From Tanypteryx hageni (lineage: Eukaryota; Arthropoda; Insecta; Odonata; Petaluridae): a stretch of DNA of 64,000 bases. This document shows, one piece after another, positions 1 to 13,800 of the stretch; position 1 is the stretch's first letter, and every line of letters starts with the position of its first letter. The notes under the pieces are model-generated. The model saw only the letters and a list, made by a program, of their open reading frames with translations, ran no database searches and was not told where the DNA came from. The position numbers and the translations under genes are program-made. The stretch lies in the NCBI GenBank assembly GCA_028673005.1, contig CM054116.1:77946572-78010571 (forward strand). Reading direction: 5' to 3'.

Positions 1-2421
1 TTTTTTCGTCATGATTAAGTCTGTAACTGGCAACATTTAAAGAAAATATTATGGTGTGATAACAGATAAATATAATGTTTAGATAAACTTAATTTGCAAA
101 AATAAAGAGTGATGATCACAAACATAAACAATTGCTTCAAAACTTATACATAACTAAATGTGCCCAGCATGCACTTGGCTGTCCTGTTAATTAGGCTGCT
201 GGACTGTGCCACACACATCGCACATATAGACACACCTTACCGAGAGTACTTAAACTTATTGTTAGAGCAAGATGAGATTTTAATTATAAAAGAAATGCAC
301 ATGGACGCTTATCTAGTCTTTTTCCTTCTGCAACTCTTTTTGACTTGTACATAAACATTTTGATCGTTACAGCAATATGTTACTTCTTCTGTTCAATTAT
401 ATATTTTTTCACTTCCTCCTCTAGTTGTGGCCATTTAGGACCAAGCTTATGAAGATGATGTTTCAGTTTTTCCTTCTTTTTTCTCCATTCTCAGATCATT
501 TTTTCTGTGGAATGTACCGAAATGACGTTCTGCCGCTCGGTTTCCATGTGTTTTTGCATATTGCATCACCTGAAGCTTATAGGTAATAGTGTAGGCATAT
601 CTTCTTACTCTTGCAACCATTGTGTTCTCAATACACGTAATGGTATTTGCCTTAGATATTTATAAAAGTTTTAGGACATACATTGAAATTCTACTGCTCT
701 GTGGCATTAATCATTCAATCCAATGGCCTTATTAGGAATTAAACATCGCAAACACACCAAAATTGTAATTACTGTGAGCAGACAGTAATAAAGCACAATA
801 ATGAAAATGCGTGATCAGAATGCATGTTGCATAAGGTTTTATATTAACAATCTGTTCACTATTAATTATTAATAATGAACATTTTAATGATTTTGCAATG
901 AATGGCTGCCAATTACTGCATTTGGGAATGAGTACGATCGTGTCTCTACTAAATACAGTAATAATCTTACCTTCACAGTCTATAAGACAGGCTGATTTTG
1001 GGAGTCATTTTTCTGGCAAAAAAGTACGTCTTATAGCCTGAACAATACAGTATACAATTTTATATTGAATCCTTTGTTAGTCTTCAAGATATGATTTTGT
1101 GTCTGATGACTTTTTGAGAATAAATTGTAAGCTAGGTACAGAAAAAAATAAAAAGATGCATAACTTACAGCCTTGGTTAGTTTTTTCACCTTGTTACATT
1201 CTTGAAGGACATTTCAGTAAAGACTCTTAAAAAAAAAACAAAAATTTCAAAATGATTCTTAGTTTTTAAAAATTTTATCAAATACTCAGCGAAATATCAC
1301 AAAGTATATCATCATAAAATGAGGTTCATAATACACTACAAATGTATAAATAGACAAATACTTACATTAAATAGACAGCTTTGGTTTCTTTCAGGAATCC
1401 AAATTAATTTAAGTTAGAAAGAAAGCATTAAAAGGAAGTAGAATAGTAAGTTTGTTGCAAAAAAATTATTTAAAGATTACTAGCTCTCATCTTTTTTCTA
1501 AAGTCAACCTAGAAAGAAATACATGTGGCAATTCTAGCCATCCTCTTAGCATAATAAGAGAAAGAATAAATTGGCATTTAAGAAACATTTTCATATCATA
1601 GAGTTCATTTATAGGTAAGAAGAATAATATTTGTACAGAACCATGCCACCATGAGGTGATTATGAGATACATCGAGCATATCGTTTCTCCCATTTCTACT
1701 AAAAACCAAACTGGATGGAAAATTTCTTGCATGGCTGGTCTTGCTAAAGAAAGTTTTCTAAAATGAAAAACAACTTGAAATGCTATTCAGTATCATTATA
1801 AATACAAGATTACTACTTTTTAACTATCATCTACTTATATGCTATCAATCACAGCCACTTTCATGCCAAAAACTTCCGCAGTAATCAATCATGGTTTTGT
1901 AGACTCAGACACTTAAATTCATAGTAGGAATTTAAAATGAGATCAAAAATATATTGCACCAAGTGCGAGTGAAACACTGAAGGAAGAAACATTCATTCAA
2001 AGAAAATGATACATTAATTATGTGCAGGGGCACCCCGGGCGAGATTGCACTCCAGCACCTCCCTCCGTTAAGGTTTGTTGAGATATTTATAAAGTACATG
2101 TTAATTTATTCATCACTCTGTAAAAATTATTGACAATGCTCAGGCTGGCCCTGATTAATGTTCAGTGATGTAGATAACATTAGATGCCAGTAAATGTAAT
2201 GTAAGAATCTTACTTAGGGATTTGATTCTGTCCTTCCTCATATGCTAAATACATGCATAAAGAAGAATCTGTTATAATTCCTATAGTAAAAATATTAAAA
2301 GGAAACCAACTTAGACTGAAAGATAAATATGTCTTTATGGTAAAAGAAGGCTAGTAAGAGACAAAAATACAAAATTGATAACAATATCTAAAGCATGCAC
2401 AAATTTGAAATTATTACTGAC
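1..2421. other. Non-coding stretch, left intron of the ANKRD26-like gene
   Basis: Sequence downstream of the last confirmed exon. It is AT-rich, with one degraded pogo-like DNA-binding domain (384-620). No convincing continuation exon of the ankyrin gene could be fitted, so either the next exon lies further left or it is too short to see. Confidence 0.5.
384..620 (-). pseudogene. Pogo-like transposase DNA-binding domain relic
   Basis: From an ATG at 620 the minus strand reads YKLQVMQYAKTHGNRAAERH, the helix-turn-helix pattern of pogo/Tigger-type transposases. After a frameshift near 510 it continues with a stop and then EWRKKKEKLKHHLHKLGPKW and PQLEEEVKKYIIEQ, matching the second helix-turn-helix. 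It terminates near 384 with no catalytic domain. A fossil fragment, not expressed. Confidence 0.62.
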
Positions 2422-4892
2422 CTCTCTAATCTCTGTCTCCTTTCTAAAGCTCTTAAAGATGTTCCTCCTGAAGACTCTCCCTTGGATCGAGTCCTGTGCT
2501 GTCCTTCCCACCTTCTTCTATCATCTTCATCCTCTGTACTGCCACCCATCATAGATGCATCATTCCTCTCCAGAGAAGGATGGAGGAGGGCAGCACGCCT
2601 TCGCTTGCGTCTCCTTTGCTGTTGCGCCATAATTTCCACCTGAACAACCCTCTGGGACACTCGTCCCTGCCCTATAGCTGCTGCCATGCTTGCCTGGCCA
2701 CTTAAAGACAGTGACCTCTTCACCAAAGGTGAGCTTGAACGATGTGTCTCACTCGTCAGAGATTTGTGCCGTCTCGGCGGTCTCTTTGGAGGCCTTTCTG
2801 CATCAACCATTGCAAAGAACTCATCTCTTATGTTGCCCGAGTGCCTCCTCAAATCCTTCAGTTTACCTTCTGATGAATCAATTCTCTCATAACGTTTTCC
2901 TGAACTCACCCGACTCTTAGAATCATCCTGACACTCACTTTCTTCTCTCCTTTTACCATCTAATTTGGACCTTCCCTTCTCTTTCCTCCTTAAATCATCC
3001 CTGCCTCTCACATCTTCGCCACCTTTTCTATCATCCCTTGCTCTTAAATCATCAGACTTAAAGGAGCGGTATTCCTGTGGTGAGATGAGGATTGGTGGAG
3101 ACGAAACATTATCTGGAATGTATGGGATCTCTATCACCTTAATATCTGAGGGTTTCTGGGGCCTATCTTTCTCTGATGTAACCAACAGAGCAAAATCCTT
3201 TGATTGTTGGGGTTGAACTTTCCCAGGCACCACAGTTTTCCCCATTGAGCAGGCACGCTTGAGGATTCCAGGGTTGGTACGATTTGGACTTCTCTCAGGG
3301 GTCCCTGGAGGATGGTTTGCCTGGAGAGAGGAGGATCTTTGAGTTTTCTTTCTTTTTGGAGTTCGAGGAGGCTGATCTTGCACCAATGGTGCTTCACCAT
3401 AATTTTTCGGGGATAAAATATTTTCATCCATTTTATGTTTTTTGTCCTCTTTTTCCATAACCTCAACATTACCTACTGCATCTGGATCGTCATCTAAATT
3501 CATTCTTTCAATGTTCTTTGGTAAAGACAGCATCACAGATAATTTACCAGTATTTTTCTCTACAGTGTTTGGTTTTGATTTTAAGTCACCATTGAGATTG
3601 TCCTCTGATTGCTCATGAGAGGAATATGTTCGTTTAGTTTCCTTAAGTTTAGAATTTGTGGAAGACACATTTTGAGCATCTTTAATACTGTATGCAGACT
3701 CTGAAGAGTTTAATGGAGTAATGAATATATTTTCTTTTTCCTTTTGCAAAGCCAAATGACTCAGCTGACATGGTAATGAGTGCGCAGAAGACATTTGTCG
3801 TACTATGTTTGGATCATCTACTGAAGAGGAGGTGGGTTCTGGGCCAGCTTCACCAAGTGAGCGAGGAGATGAAGGCAGGGGCCCCAAAGTTCTATTAGCT
3901 CCACTTCTCCAAGGAGTTGCTCCACCCACACGCCACGACACTCCACCCCAACCTAACGGACCTATCGAACCTTGAGCACCAACTTTCTTTTGATCTTTCA
4001 CATCATCATCATCTAGGAAGACAGAATCCTCTCCTTCAGATTCTTCGAAAGGGGGAGAATGAGGAGAGGTCTTACTTTGTAATCCCTTCACTGAGGCTGG
4101 CTTGCTCGAGTCACTGTTCATCTGAAATTCCACTTCCATTTCGGTATCTACCCGAACATTCCAAGTTTGAGCATTAATCTTTTCAGATGGATGGGGAAGT
4201 GGATTACTTTCGGAAGACACTTCAATAACACACTTAGGCTCAGTAACTGCCACTTCCTTAGAGGCTTCATCCTCAACCTCCATTTTGATTTCCTCCCTTT
4301 CCCTAATTTTAAGGGAAGCATTGACACATTCCATTTCTGAATCATCTTTAGGAGTTTCCATCACTTTTCTGCCATCATCCTCTATTTCATTCAATCCATC
4401 AACTTCACTCTCAAGAGTTGCATCAACTTTTTGTACTTCATCATCTTTGTCATCAGTAAATTCAATGTCAATGGAAGGTATGGTATGACATTCTCCTTCA
4501 GACCCAGAAAAATTAGGCTTTTTGGCAATTGTCCTTAGATCTTTGGGTAAACAGCTTCTGTATCCATTTTCAACTGATTCATGTTTCCTTTCACACTCTT
4601 CGCTTCTTCTACGGCTTGTTATTTTTGTACTAGAATACTCGTCTCCACTTCTGTGGTCTGAATCACCCACAGAACTTCTTGACCTACCAAATGGATGTAG
4701 TCTATCATCTCTATGGCCAGAGAATCCAACTTCCAAAAATGGAGAGCGTGGTGTTGATGGAGAATGCAGCCCCTCACTGCTTGAACCCCTTGAACAAGAG
4801 CGAGGACAAAGCTGTGGGTTTGACTCCCACACCTCTTCATAGCCATGAAGTGTATCTTCCCTTCCAAGGGCTCCTAAGGAAGGGATACCCCT
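2422..4892 (-). CDS. ANKRD26-like exon 8 (2.47 kb)
   Basis: A single 2,471 bp exon open from acceptor ctttttag to donor gtcagt, residues 748-1570. It is Ser/Glu/Lys/Arg-rich, with a basic run QQQRRRKRRRAA near the end that could be a nuclear-type signal or a membrane/microtubule contact, and ends LRALERRQRLER. It leaves in phase 2, so translation continues in an unseen exon. Reading past the donor hits a stop at 2388. No enzymatic or globular domain is visible. Confidence 0.78.
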
Positions 4893-7800
4893 CTAAAAAG
4901 GAAAGAAAAAAGTCTATAAACTAACCATATAAAACTGAACTTTAGGTTTTTAAATGTATCATATACATATAAGTCAAATATAAATTCATTTTTATAATGA
5001 ATAATACCCAATAACAAACTCCTGCCTTAATATTTAATAGATCAGGAAGAGAATATCATAGCAAAATATTCATGGTCAACTTACTCCAGGCCCTTTAGGT
5101 CCTCCAACTTCCAAGACAGTTGTCATCTCTCTGCTGGCAGTTTCCGATGGCTCGGTCCCTCCTCCATCCGATTTTTTTCTCATCCCATAAGCATCATCCT
5201 CTTCCTCATTTTCCATTGCGGTCTCATCCTCAGTAGACACCTCTTCATCACCAAGGTCGATAGAATGAGATCTTTGAAGGAACCGACTTCTTCTCTCGCT
5301 CACAGAAGACGTTGCAGGACTCAATGCAGCAACAGACAGTGACTCATCATCTTCTTCTTCCTCGGTGACACCCAATTTACCTGACAACCTCCTATTTTGC
5401 ATGCCCTCTCCCCTTGTGGGATTTCCAGATTCATCCTCATCTTCTGGGAGTACTAATATGGGTAAATTATCCATCGGTAGGTCCACCTCATCACTGCTAC
5501 CAATGCTTCCTTCACCTCCACTGCTACTATCCCAGTCACTTGCATCACTGTACACGACTATCAGGTCTTCCTCCACTTCCTTAACTAAAGTCGCTGTTGC
5601 ACCATCTGCAGCATTGAAGTTATCCTCACTTTGCTCGTCTTCCTTCTCTTTTATGGTGTCAGTGATGCTTTCTTTCTCTGGACGCTTGTTATCCTTGCTC
5701 CTTCCTCTTGCTGCCTTTCCTCTAAGTTTCCATGGATCTCGAGGGGAAGATTCATAAATTGCTTTGCCGCCCAGCCCATCACCCCTTTCCATATAATTGA
5801 CACCATTATTGTTGTTGCCATTACCTACAGAGCTGTGGGGTAGATTTGATGTGGATTCATTAACTGAATTGTTTCGAGATACTTTCATGACCTCTTCTAC
5901 AAAGTTATCAGATTTGGGTCCATCACAGCTATCTTCACGTGATGGCATTGTAAACAGGCTCCGTTGACGAGGTTTACTGGTCTGGAATATAGTAAGGTAA
6001 ACTATTAAATCACCATCAATTTAAACCTCTCACATTCAATAGCAAAAAAAGATCTGTAATAAAATCTTTAGTTGACACACCCAGTCCCCGACTAAGACGA
6101 TAGATGCCTTCTTAAAAAATATCATGTAAGGTGAAATCATGTTAGTTGGACACAAATTTCTCATAAGAAATAATGTAAATAGGGGGAGACGTATTCTCAC
6201 ATCCTAACCTGATTGACATTTTTAATTTTATTCCTTTATTATGACTATACTTTGGTCAATGCTTTGTGTTTTTTGTTTATGCATATTTCATACATATAAC
6301 TCATTCTTGCAGAAAAAAACAATGATAACACAAATGGTTCATAGCATTGCTTCGTTAAGACCTGTGTCACGAATGATATTACGTGTTTGTTCATTGTTCT
6401 CATAGCGCTTAAGTAAATCTAGTTTTTGCTCTAGCAATATAACTTTACTTGGTTTCATACTCCCACCACCAATAAAATGTGAACCATAAACTCCAGTGTA
6501 TTTTTCGATATAGATGACCACCATTTTGAATCAGCTGTTTAACTGTTCACCATTTATGTAGCAGACATTATTTAGAAGATTTGTAAAATGATAATTTTAA
6601 ACAAATAAATAAGAATTAAACATTTTTGTTTTTCTACATGAAATAAATTTTCAAAAGATAACAACATACAACATATAGAAAATTACAAAGATGGTCAAAG
6701 GAAATTTTAAAAACATTCAAAAATGGTATTTTTCAACATTGCAGTTTAAAAACCATGAAATCCCTTGACTTTTACATCAGACTCATAGAAATTGTCAAAT
6801 TCATCCTCTGGATCAGATGTTACGATAATGGGCTCATTGTCACATGCAATTAATGAAGAGCAGGCCTAAAGTTTGTTTCCATTTCTGCTTTCTAGACCTT
6901 TTTCATGATCATAGAGAAGTCATGGAGAAATTGTGTTAAACCGAACGACCAGTCGTGTTAGTCAAAAACCAGCCCGACTTAAAAAATTGTGTTAAACTGA
7001 AATCATGTTGGTAGAATTCATGTTAGTCAGGGATCGGGTATAGAGTGTTATCCATGAACATGAATAAAATTAGCACATTTTTCATTTGGTTATACTGCCA
7101 CATATTCGGTCAATAGAGCCTTGTTTGTTTTATAATGGGGGTACAATGTGAAGGTGTGGTTAGTGTTTAAATGAGAGGCTTAATAGCTAAGTTAGCTTTG
7201 TATTCCGCATCATCATTCCACATAAACATATTTTACATAAAATTATACTTTTTTGGAGAACTGATATTACCAAATTAACATTTAAATTTAGAACACAAAC
7301 AATTTAGCATTAAAATTTTTAATGTTTCCCTCTTTCCCTATGTAAAGTTTTCAAAACTCAAACTTTTCAAGAATAAGTTGCATCAATATGGAAATGTAGG
7401 TACAGGTATACGCCAGTTTATGTTGCCCCGATTTGTGTCAATTCGAAGTTACGTCGCTGATAAATTGATACCTGTATATCGATTTATGTCATTCTGACTT
7501 GGAGTTACATTGATAGAGGTCTAAGGTTCTTTAAAATTTTCATTGCAACTTTCCTTAAACTATTAGCTATTGATTAAAATGCTAAATAAAATCATACTGT
7601 GATCTAAATATCTACTCTCTGTAATATAACATGTAAATAAACAACAATCATAAATATATTGCATCACTCTAAACTCAGGCCAAGGCTCTCTAGGTGCTTG
7701 TTAAATATGTTGCCTTTGAAGGGTTTTGTAAGAAGGGAACCTAGTGATTGAAAAAAATTGGTGAATTCAGATGTGAAATGCTCAAAACACCATCACGGAC

Positions 7801-10800
7801 GATTATATCACGTCCAAGGTGATAGTGGAGTTACACGATGTCCGATTATTAGCTTTCACCTCTAGAATTTGTTGTGGTTATGGTGAATTTATCATTTACC
7901 ATATTTCCCCATCAATAACACTCACCTAGTTTATAATGCTCAACTTTATATTTTTAACGCTCATTAAAATGTATAGATAACACAAGTCGAAAATTTTCTG
8001 TAGATTGGTAAAGACAATGATGTAAATGTATCAACTCCCAAAGAATGTTGATTAACTAGAGAACAGCGAAATTTATTTTAACCATTATTTCAGCTTTAGA
8101 GATCAATGCCTAAAGAGGCCTTTAGTTAATCACTGTGTACAGAAATGGACTGGGTTCGAGTACAGAAGCATTTCATTCCTCAGGACTTAAAAGGAAAGGC
8201 TGCCTAAAGGATTAAACTTTTTTTTGCCAAACACTGATTTTTTAGGCATTCTTTACCAGCAAAGTGGTAGTAGCAGAATGCCATTCGGACATGTCTCGTC
8301 CGTCTATCTGTCGTAAATTTCATCTCCTAAACTGCTGGATGGATTTTAATTAAACTAAGTAGGAGTGATCCTTATTAAAATTTATCACACAAATGTGATT
8401 TTGAGTTAAATTTGTCAATTAGAACTTCCACTTTATGTAAACACTTAAATAAACTTATACTTGTATCTCGTTAAATGGCACCTGGCCTGTGGTTTGAGGA
8501 GACTGCGCAAAGTCAGCGTTCTGTACTTCGGAAGGGATGTTAAGCCGTTAGCCCCCTTGGTGCTCTTTGTTAAGAGTAAGCTAATGCTGGCACCAGGTCT
8601 CCCTCCTCCCTTGTGAGTGTATTTGATGTGGAAGGAGCTATGGCTATAATAATCCAAGAGGTTGATTTGCCAAAAATACACACACCTACTCGTTAAATGG
8701 CATCCATCAAGCAATAATTAAATACCATATTTTTCTCTTTCTAGATCTTACATGGTCTGTAAGGTATAGATTAAAAATTTAATTTGGATAGAGAACATCA
8801 TTTGTGGGTGACCCTAAGACACAGCACTACTGTTTACTCGGACAGGGAATTCTCCTTTGTATGCCCACCTAATACTGTTTCCATTGGAACCATTACTTGC
8901 ATTTATTTCCTGTCCAAACTTGGACTCAATTTGTTGACTATCTAGTGCCAACATTAAGGGGTTACTACAATCGGTTGTGCTGAACTGTCCTGAACTCTGC
9001 ATGCATCTTCCCTAATACCATTGATTCTTATGGGAAAAACAACTTCGATTTACATTGATTCGATTTATGTTGCATTTTTCAGGAATGCATCCTTGACATA
9101 ATCAGGGTATACCTGTATACACAAAGTTTCAGCTTTCCATCTTTTATACCTTTGGAGATATAAGCAAAAGAATCGAAAATTATTTAAAACATACCTCAAT
9201 TGAGTTATTGTAACAATCTTTTTAAGTTCATTCCTTTGTCATAAATTATCCATTCTTCTATACTTTTTCGCTTTGTGTACACAAAAGAAAAATTAATGTA
9301 TTTACATTCATTTCTTCATTGTAAATAATCCATTTCCTTTTATTTACTATGTTCTATGTGCACACAAAAGGATTGTAAACATATTGACATATTTGTAGTA
9401 GATCTTGTTGCTATGAAGATTGTTTTTGTTGGTATCAATTAATAAAATCATGTAAGAAATTTTCTAAGCTCAAAATATATCACAACTTTCTAGTTGAATT
9501 TTTCTCAAACATTTCAAGAATAAGTGGCATTAATGTGGAAATGTAAGATCAAATTTTCAGCATTCCCACCTTTTACACCTTCGAAGATATACAAAAACAA
9601 AATTGAAATGGGCCCCAATCTGAACTTGTATATTTTTCAAAACTCAAATCTAAAGAAACACAAATGGCAGCAACACAGAAATCTACCCTCAAAGTTTCAG
9701 CTCTCTATCATTTAGGCTTTTGTCACAATTTTCATTTAAGCAAGTGCACAGACAGTGCAAGCAAGGGAAGCATTGCATCCAAATTAAAAATTAAAATAAT
9801 AATAACAGTAATAACAATAAAAATTACTCATTCACAAGTGCAACTTAAGAAGCACACCTTCAGTAAAACCGTGCGACTGCCCGACATTTAAAAAATCCAT
9901 CTGGACAGCTGGTGCCACGCAATGGTGGGAAAATAACACTGCTAGCATATTAGGAAGCAAGAATATTATTGCATACATGGCGATGAGCCATTCGCTATAG
10001 TATACGAGCAGAGACTAGGCATCTGGTCCAAATATATTAGTTTCAATAATTCGCAATTATGATGTTTCATGTGAACCTTCATGCCTATAGAAGTGTTTGT
10101 GTTATAGTAGAGCATTAACATGTATTATTTCCAAACATTTTGACTCAGATAGGAGGAATTTCGCAGTTTTTCTCCACGTAATAAAGTATGGAATAGAAGC
10201 AATTTGAAAATTGCGAACATGAGTGAACTGAGTTCCTCAAATGCTTCTGTTGTGCTTTCAAGCAGCTCTGGTGAGGTTTCATGTTGTGCAGTGTGTAATT
10301 TATTGACGAAATGTTTTTCGTCTAACAATTTTCAGGCAAAGAGTGAAATTATCCTAACAGGTAGGTCAAAACCTCGCATAAATTTAAATATAAAAATTAA
10401 ATCATGCACAAGATATTTTAACGTAGATATTTATAACATTTTTGAATGGTTGACTGGATGTGAAAGCAAAGCAAAATTATTTTGTTGGCTGTGCTTACTT
10501 TTTTCAAACGAAAAGAATGTTTGGACTAAAATGGGATTTTCTGATTTAAATAATCTTCATAAGTTAATAAAGAGACATTCGATAAGTAAAGAGCATTTAC
10601 AGTCAATTCTTCAAGAAAAAAAATTGGAAGCACTCAAATAGAACATATTTTAGATAAGCAGTTGGAAATTACTCATCGTCAACATAACAAAGCAGTAAAG
10701 AAAAATCAGGAAATGTTAAAAAGACTTATTGATATTGTTTGTTTTTTGGGAGAGCATGAGCTTGGCTTTCATGGTCATGACGAATCCAGTGACTCAGTAA

Positions 10801-13800
10801 ATAAAGATAATTACGTGGACTTGGTCAAATTGGTTGCTAAATACAATGAAACTTTGGAAAACCATTTGGAACATTCCAGTGTTCCACAGCAAGTTCAGTG
10901 CAATACAAAATTATTTATTTTCTTGAGTTGCCCAAGTCGCACTGCAAAAAATTAAACAAGATGCATTCAACTCCCTCAAGAAGAGTTACGTAAATTATTT
11001 TGACATAGCTGCTTTACATTCTGAACTTTTAGTTATATATCAAATAGGAGATATTGATAAAAAAAGTATTAGCAATTTATATAATTTCGTTCAAGAAAAT
11101 GGTTTAGATAGAGATTACTCTCAAGTGGCAAAATTATGTGAATTAGTATTGACAATACCTGTGACCAATGCCTCAACTGAACAGAGTTTTTCAGCTCTCA
11201 ATCATACCAAAACATTCGTGAGGAATTCCACAAGTCAAGAAAGACTCTCTAAATTATCAATTCTATCAATCGAAAAAGTCCTCATCTCATCTCTTTCTCA
11301 AAAACCCGTGTTCTATGACGACATCATTGCAGAATTAGTAAAGAAGGAAGAGGAATTCCTCTGCATTTTAAATCTCAGGGTAAGATCTGATTTTCATAAT
11401 TAATTGCTTCTGTATCAAAAAATCTCAGGATTTTCCACTGGGTCGAACTAAATATTTTCAAGATAAGGCTTCAATAATACATGAAATTTTTTTTCAATCA
11501 AAGGAAATATAATGTTTAAAAATTCACCTGATGTTGAGTTGTGGAATTTCCTGGACTTCCAACAACTCCAGTCTGAAGGAAATCCCAACTACGTGGAGGT
11601 TTGAGGGGTGGTGGTGTAGGACATGATTTGGGTGAATCTTGGAGTTCTACCCTTTCAGCCAAACTGACACCTCTGCTGCTACTTTCAGCTTCCATGCCAA
11701 CATCAGTGTCTCCACCTTCTGGTTGCCCACGCTCAGTTTCATTCATCCCACTTAGCATGTACTCCTCTGCATCCGAATCTTGCAACAATGCTTGGAATTT
11801 TACCTTGTCAATCTAAGAAAGGAAATCAATCAATAATGCTTGACTTTAAACCATTAATGATGACTTATGCATTTCAATAAAACAATATCAAATCCTGAGG
11901 TTCCTATGCATAATTTTATTCTAAAATTAAACATTTAGAGCAGCAGTGCCCAAAATTTTCAACTTGAAGGCCACATGGTCCACTTCCGTACTCATCATGA
12001 GCCACAGGCAGGAGAGAACACAATTGGAGAATAATTTCAGGAAACTAAAGGGTTAGATCAAGGGTCAATAATATGTGGTTTTAAATTAATTTAATATGCA
12101 ATTTATCATGTTTACAGTAAAACCTTGTTATTTTGAAGTCCAAGGGACCAAATAAATAAGACTTCAAAATATCCGGGTTCAAAGTATATGAAATGTCATA
12201 AAAATTGAACTTTCTTTCAATCCCTTACTTGGACAGCAAAATCGTACTACAGAATTTTATCTATCCATTCTAATACAAATGAATTGGCCTTACAAGTTAG
12301 TACACACGGTGAAATCGAACAGAGGTAAAGTGAACACTTAGTTCGCGATTCACAAACACTACAGCATGTGAAAAATAGACACGAGTAAACATCACAAATT
12401 TGTGTATTTCAAGTTACTCTTTTACACTTCATTTCGGAAGAAAAGATGTCCAACCACGCGTATTAAGCCGAAAGATTTCGAAAATGCCTGTGTGAAATAT
12501 TGTATAGATAATAGACAGAAACCTTCACAAAGTAATTTTCTCCAATTTCGTTTAAACTTTCCATGTTTAGTAAAAAATTATCTTTTATGGGATTTTATCG
12601 TGCCACTGAGCTATTTAGTGTTTAAGTTTCAGGGTTTCCACCATTGTTACATGGCTATAATAAAATGTAAATTCTCTCAAATAACTTGGTCGTATTTTTT
12701 ATGACGGCTGATGATTTTACAATTACAGAAGAGAGCTGATTATCCGTGGTAATTGGAGGGAACCAGGACCTGGATAATCAAAAAACATGGATAATCCAAA
12801 TTGAATGTATCTTTTAGAATTATTGTTACATTAACAGAATACATAATTAAAACAAAATTACAAATGTAAAAATAAAAATGAAATAATTTACTATTTTAAA
12901 ACCGGTCACTTCTTTTAAAAGGTACATAATTTTTTTGTTTGCTAATTTTGTTTTTGATTTTTCTTATGTATCCACGAATTTGTAACACGTCAACACGCAA
13001 CATCATCTTGATTTTCCATGAACTAGAATAATGTCTCTGCAGCTCAGAGGGCCTCTTTACAGCTTACGTTACAGGATGATTGCAGTTCTTCATCATCTTC
13101 TCCTTCCTCTGCTTCTATAGAATTGCTCGGACCAGCCGTCAGATCTAGTACACTTTGGATCAAATCATTGTCCATCATTCGTTTATACCCAGGTTCAATT
13201 TCATCGACCTTTAACCATTCATTGACATTATCTTCATCCATATCTTGAAATTCCTTGATTCAAGTTTTGACCTGTATTTGATATTATCCCACACCGTTTG
13301 TTAGTCAATTCTGAATTCGTCCACTAGGTTTGAACCACTTTCACCTTTTTTGCATCTTTTAATTATTTAACATTTCCTTTTAGCCGTTAAAACCACCCGT
13401 TTTTATTTGCTCAACATTTTAAAGGGTTTACAATAACTTCGACAAAGATAAAATTTTTTGCGTTAAATATATCTTGCTTGGATGACAAAAAGTTATTAAT
13501 TTCCCTCTGAAAATTCCAAAAGACTGGGAACATTTTCACACCACAAAATATCACAAAACACCTCGATATACTAATATTAACTCTTGTTTTAATGGGAATG
13601 TGAATTTATATAAGATCAGACTCCAACAATGTAAATGTGTAAATACATTGCCAAAGAACGACGACAAAATAAACTTAAAATGTAACAGGAGTGAGAATAA
13701 AAGATCAGACTCCAACAATGTAAACGTGGAAATAATTTGGCTCCCCACTCACAGCCATGGATAATCCATCCCATGGTTAATCGGACCCTGGATAATCGGC

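Larger units (their letters stand above)
5982..11527. other. Intron 6 of the ANKRD26-like gene, transposon-filled
   Basis: Contains a Tigger-type remnant (about 6079-7043), a TA-flanked element with a retroposed insert (7403-9115) and an internally deleted hAT transposase (10204-11403). The rest is AT-rich and unrecognised. Confidence 0.6.

Noticed and set aside
1169..1225. Candidate next exon of the ankyrin gene (minus strand), with poly-pyrimidine acceptor and gtaagt donor; one frame reads VLQECNKVKKLTKA like a coiled coil
   Set aside because: The coiled-coil frame has an upstream TGA between acceptor and peptide. The frame dictated by exon 8 (phase 2) ends in a stop.
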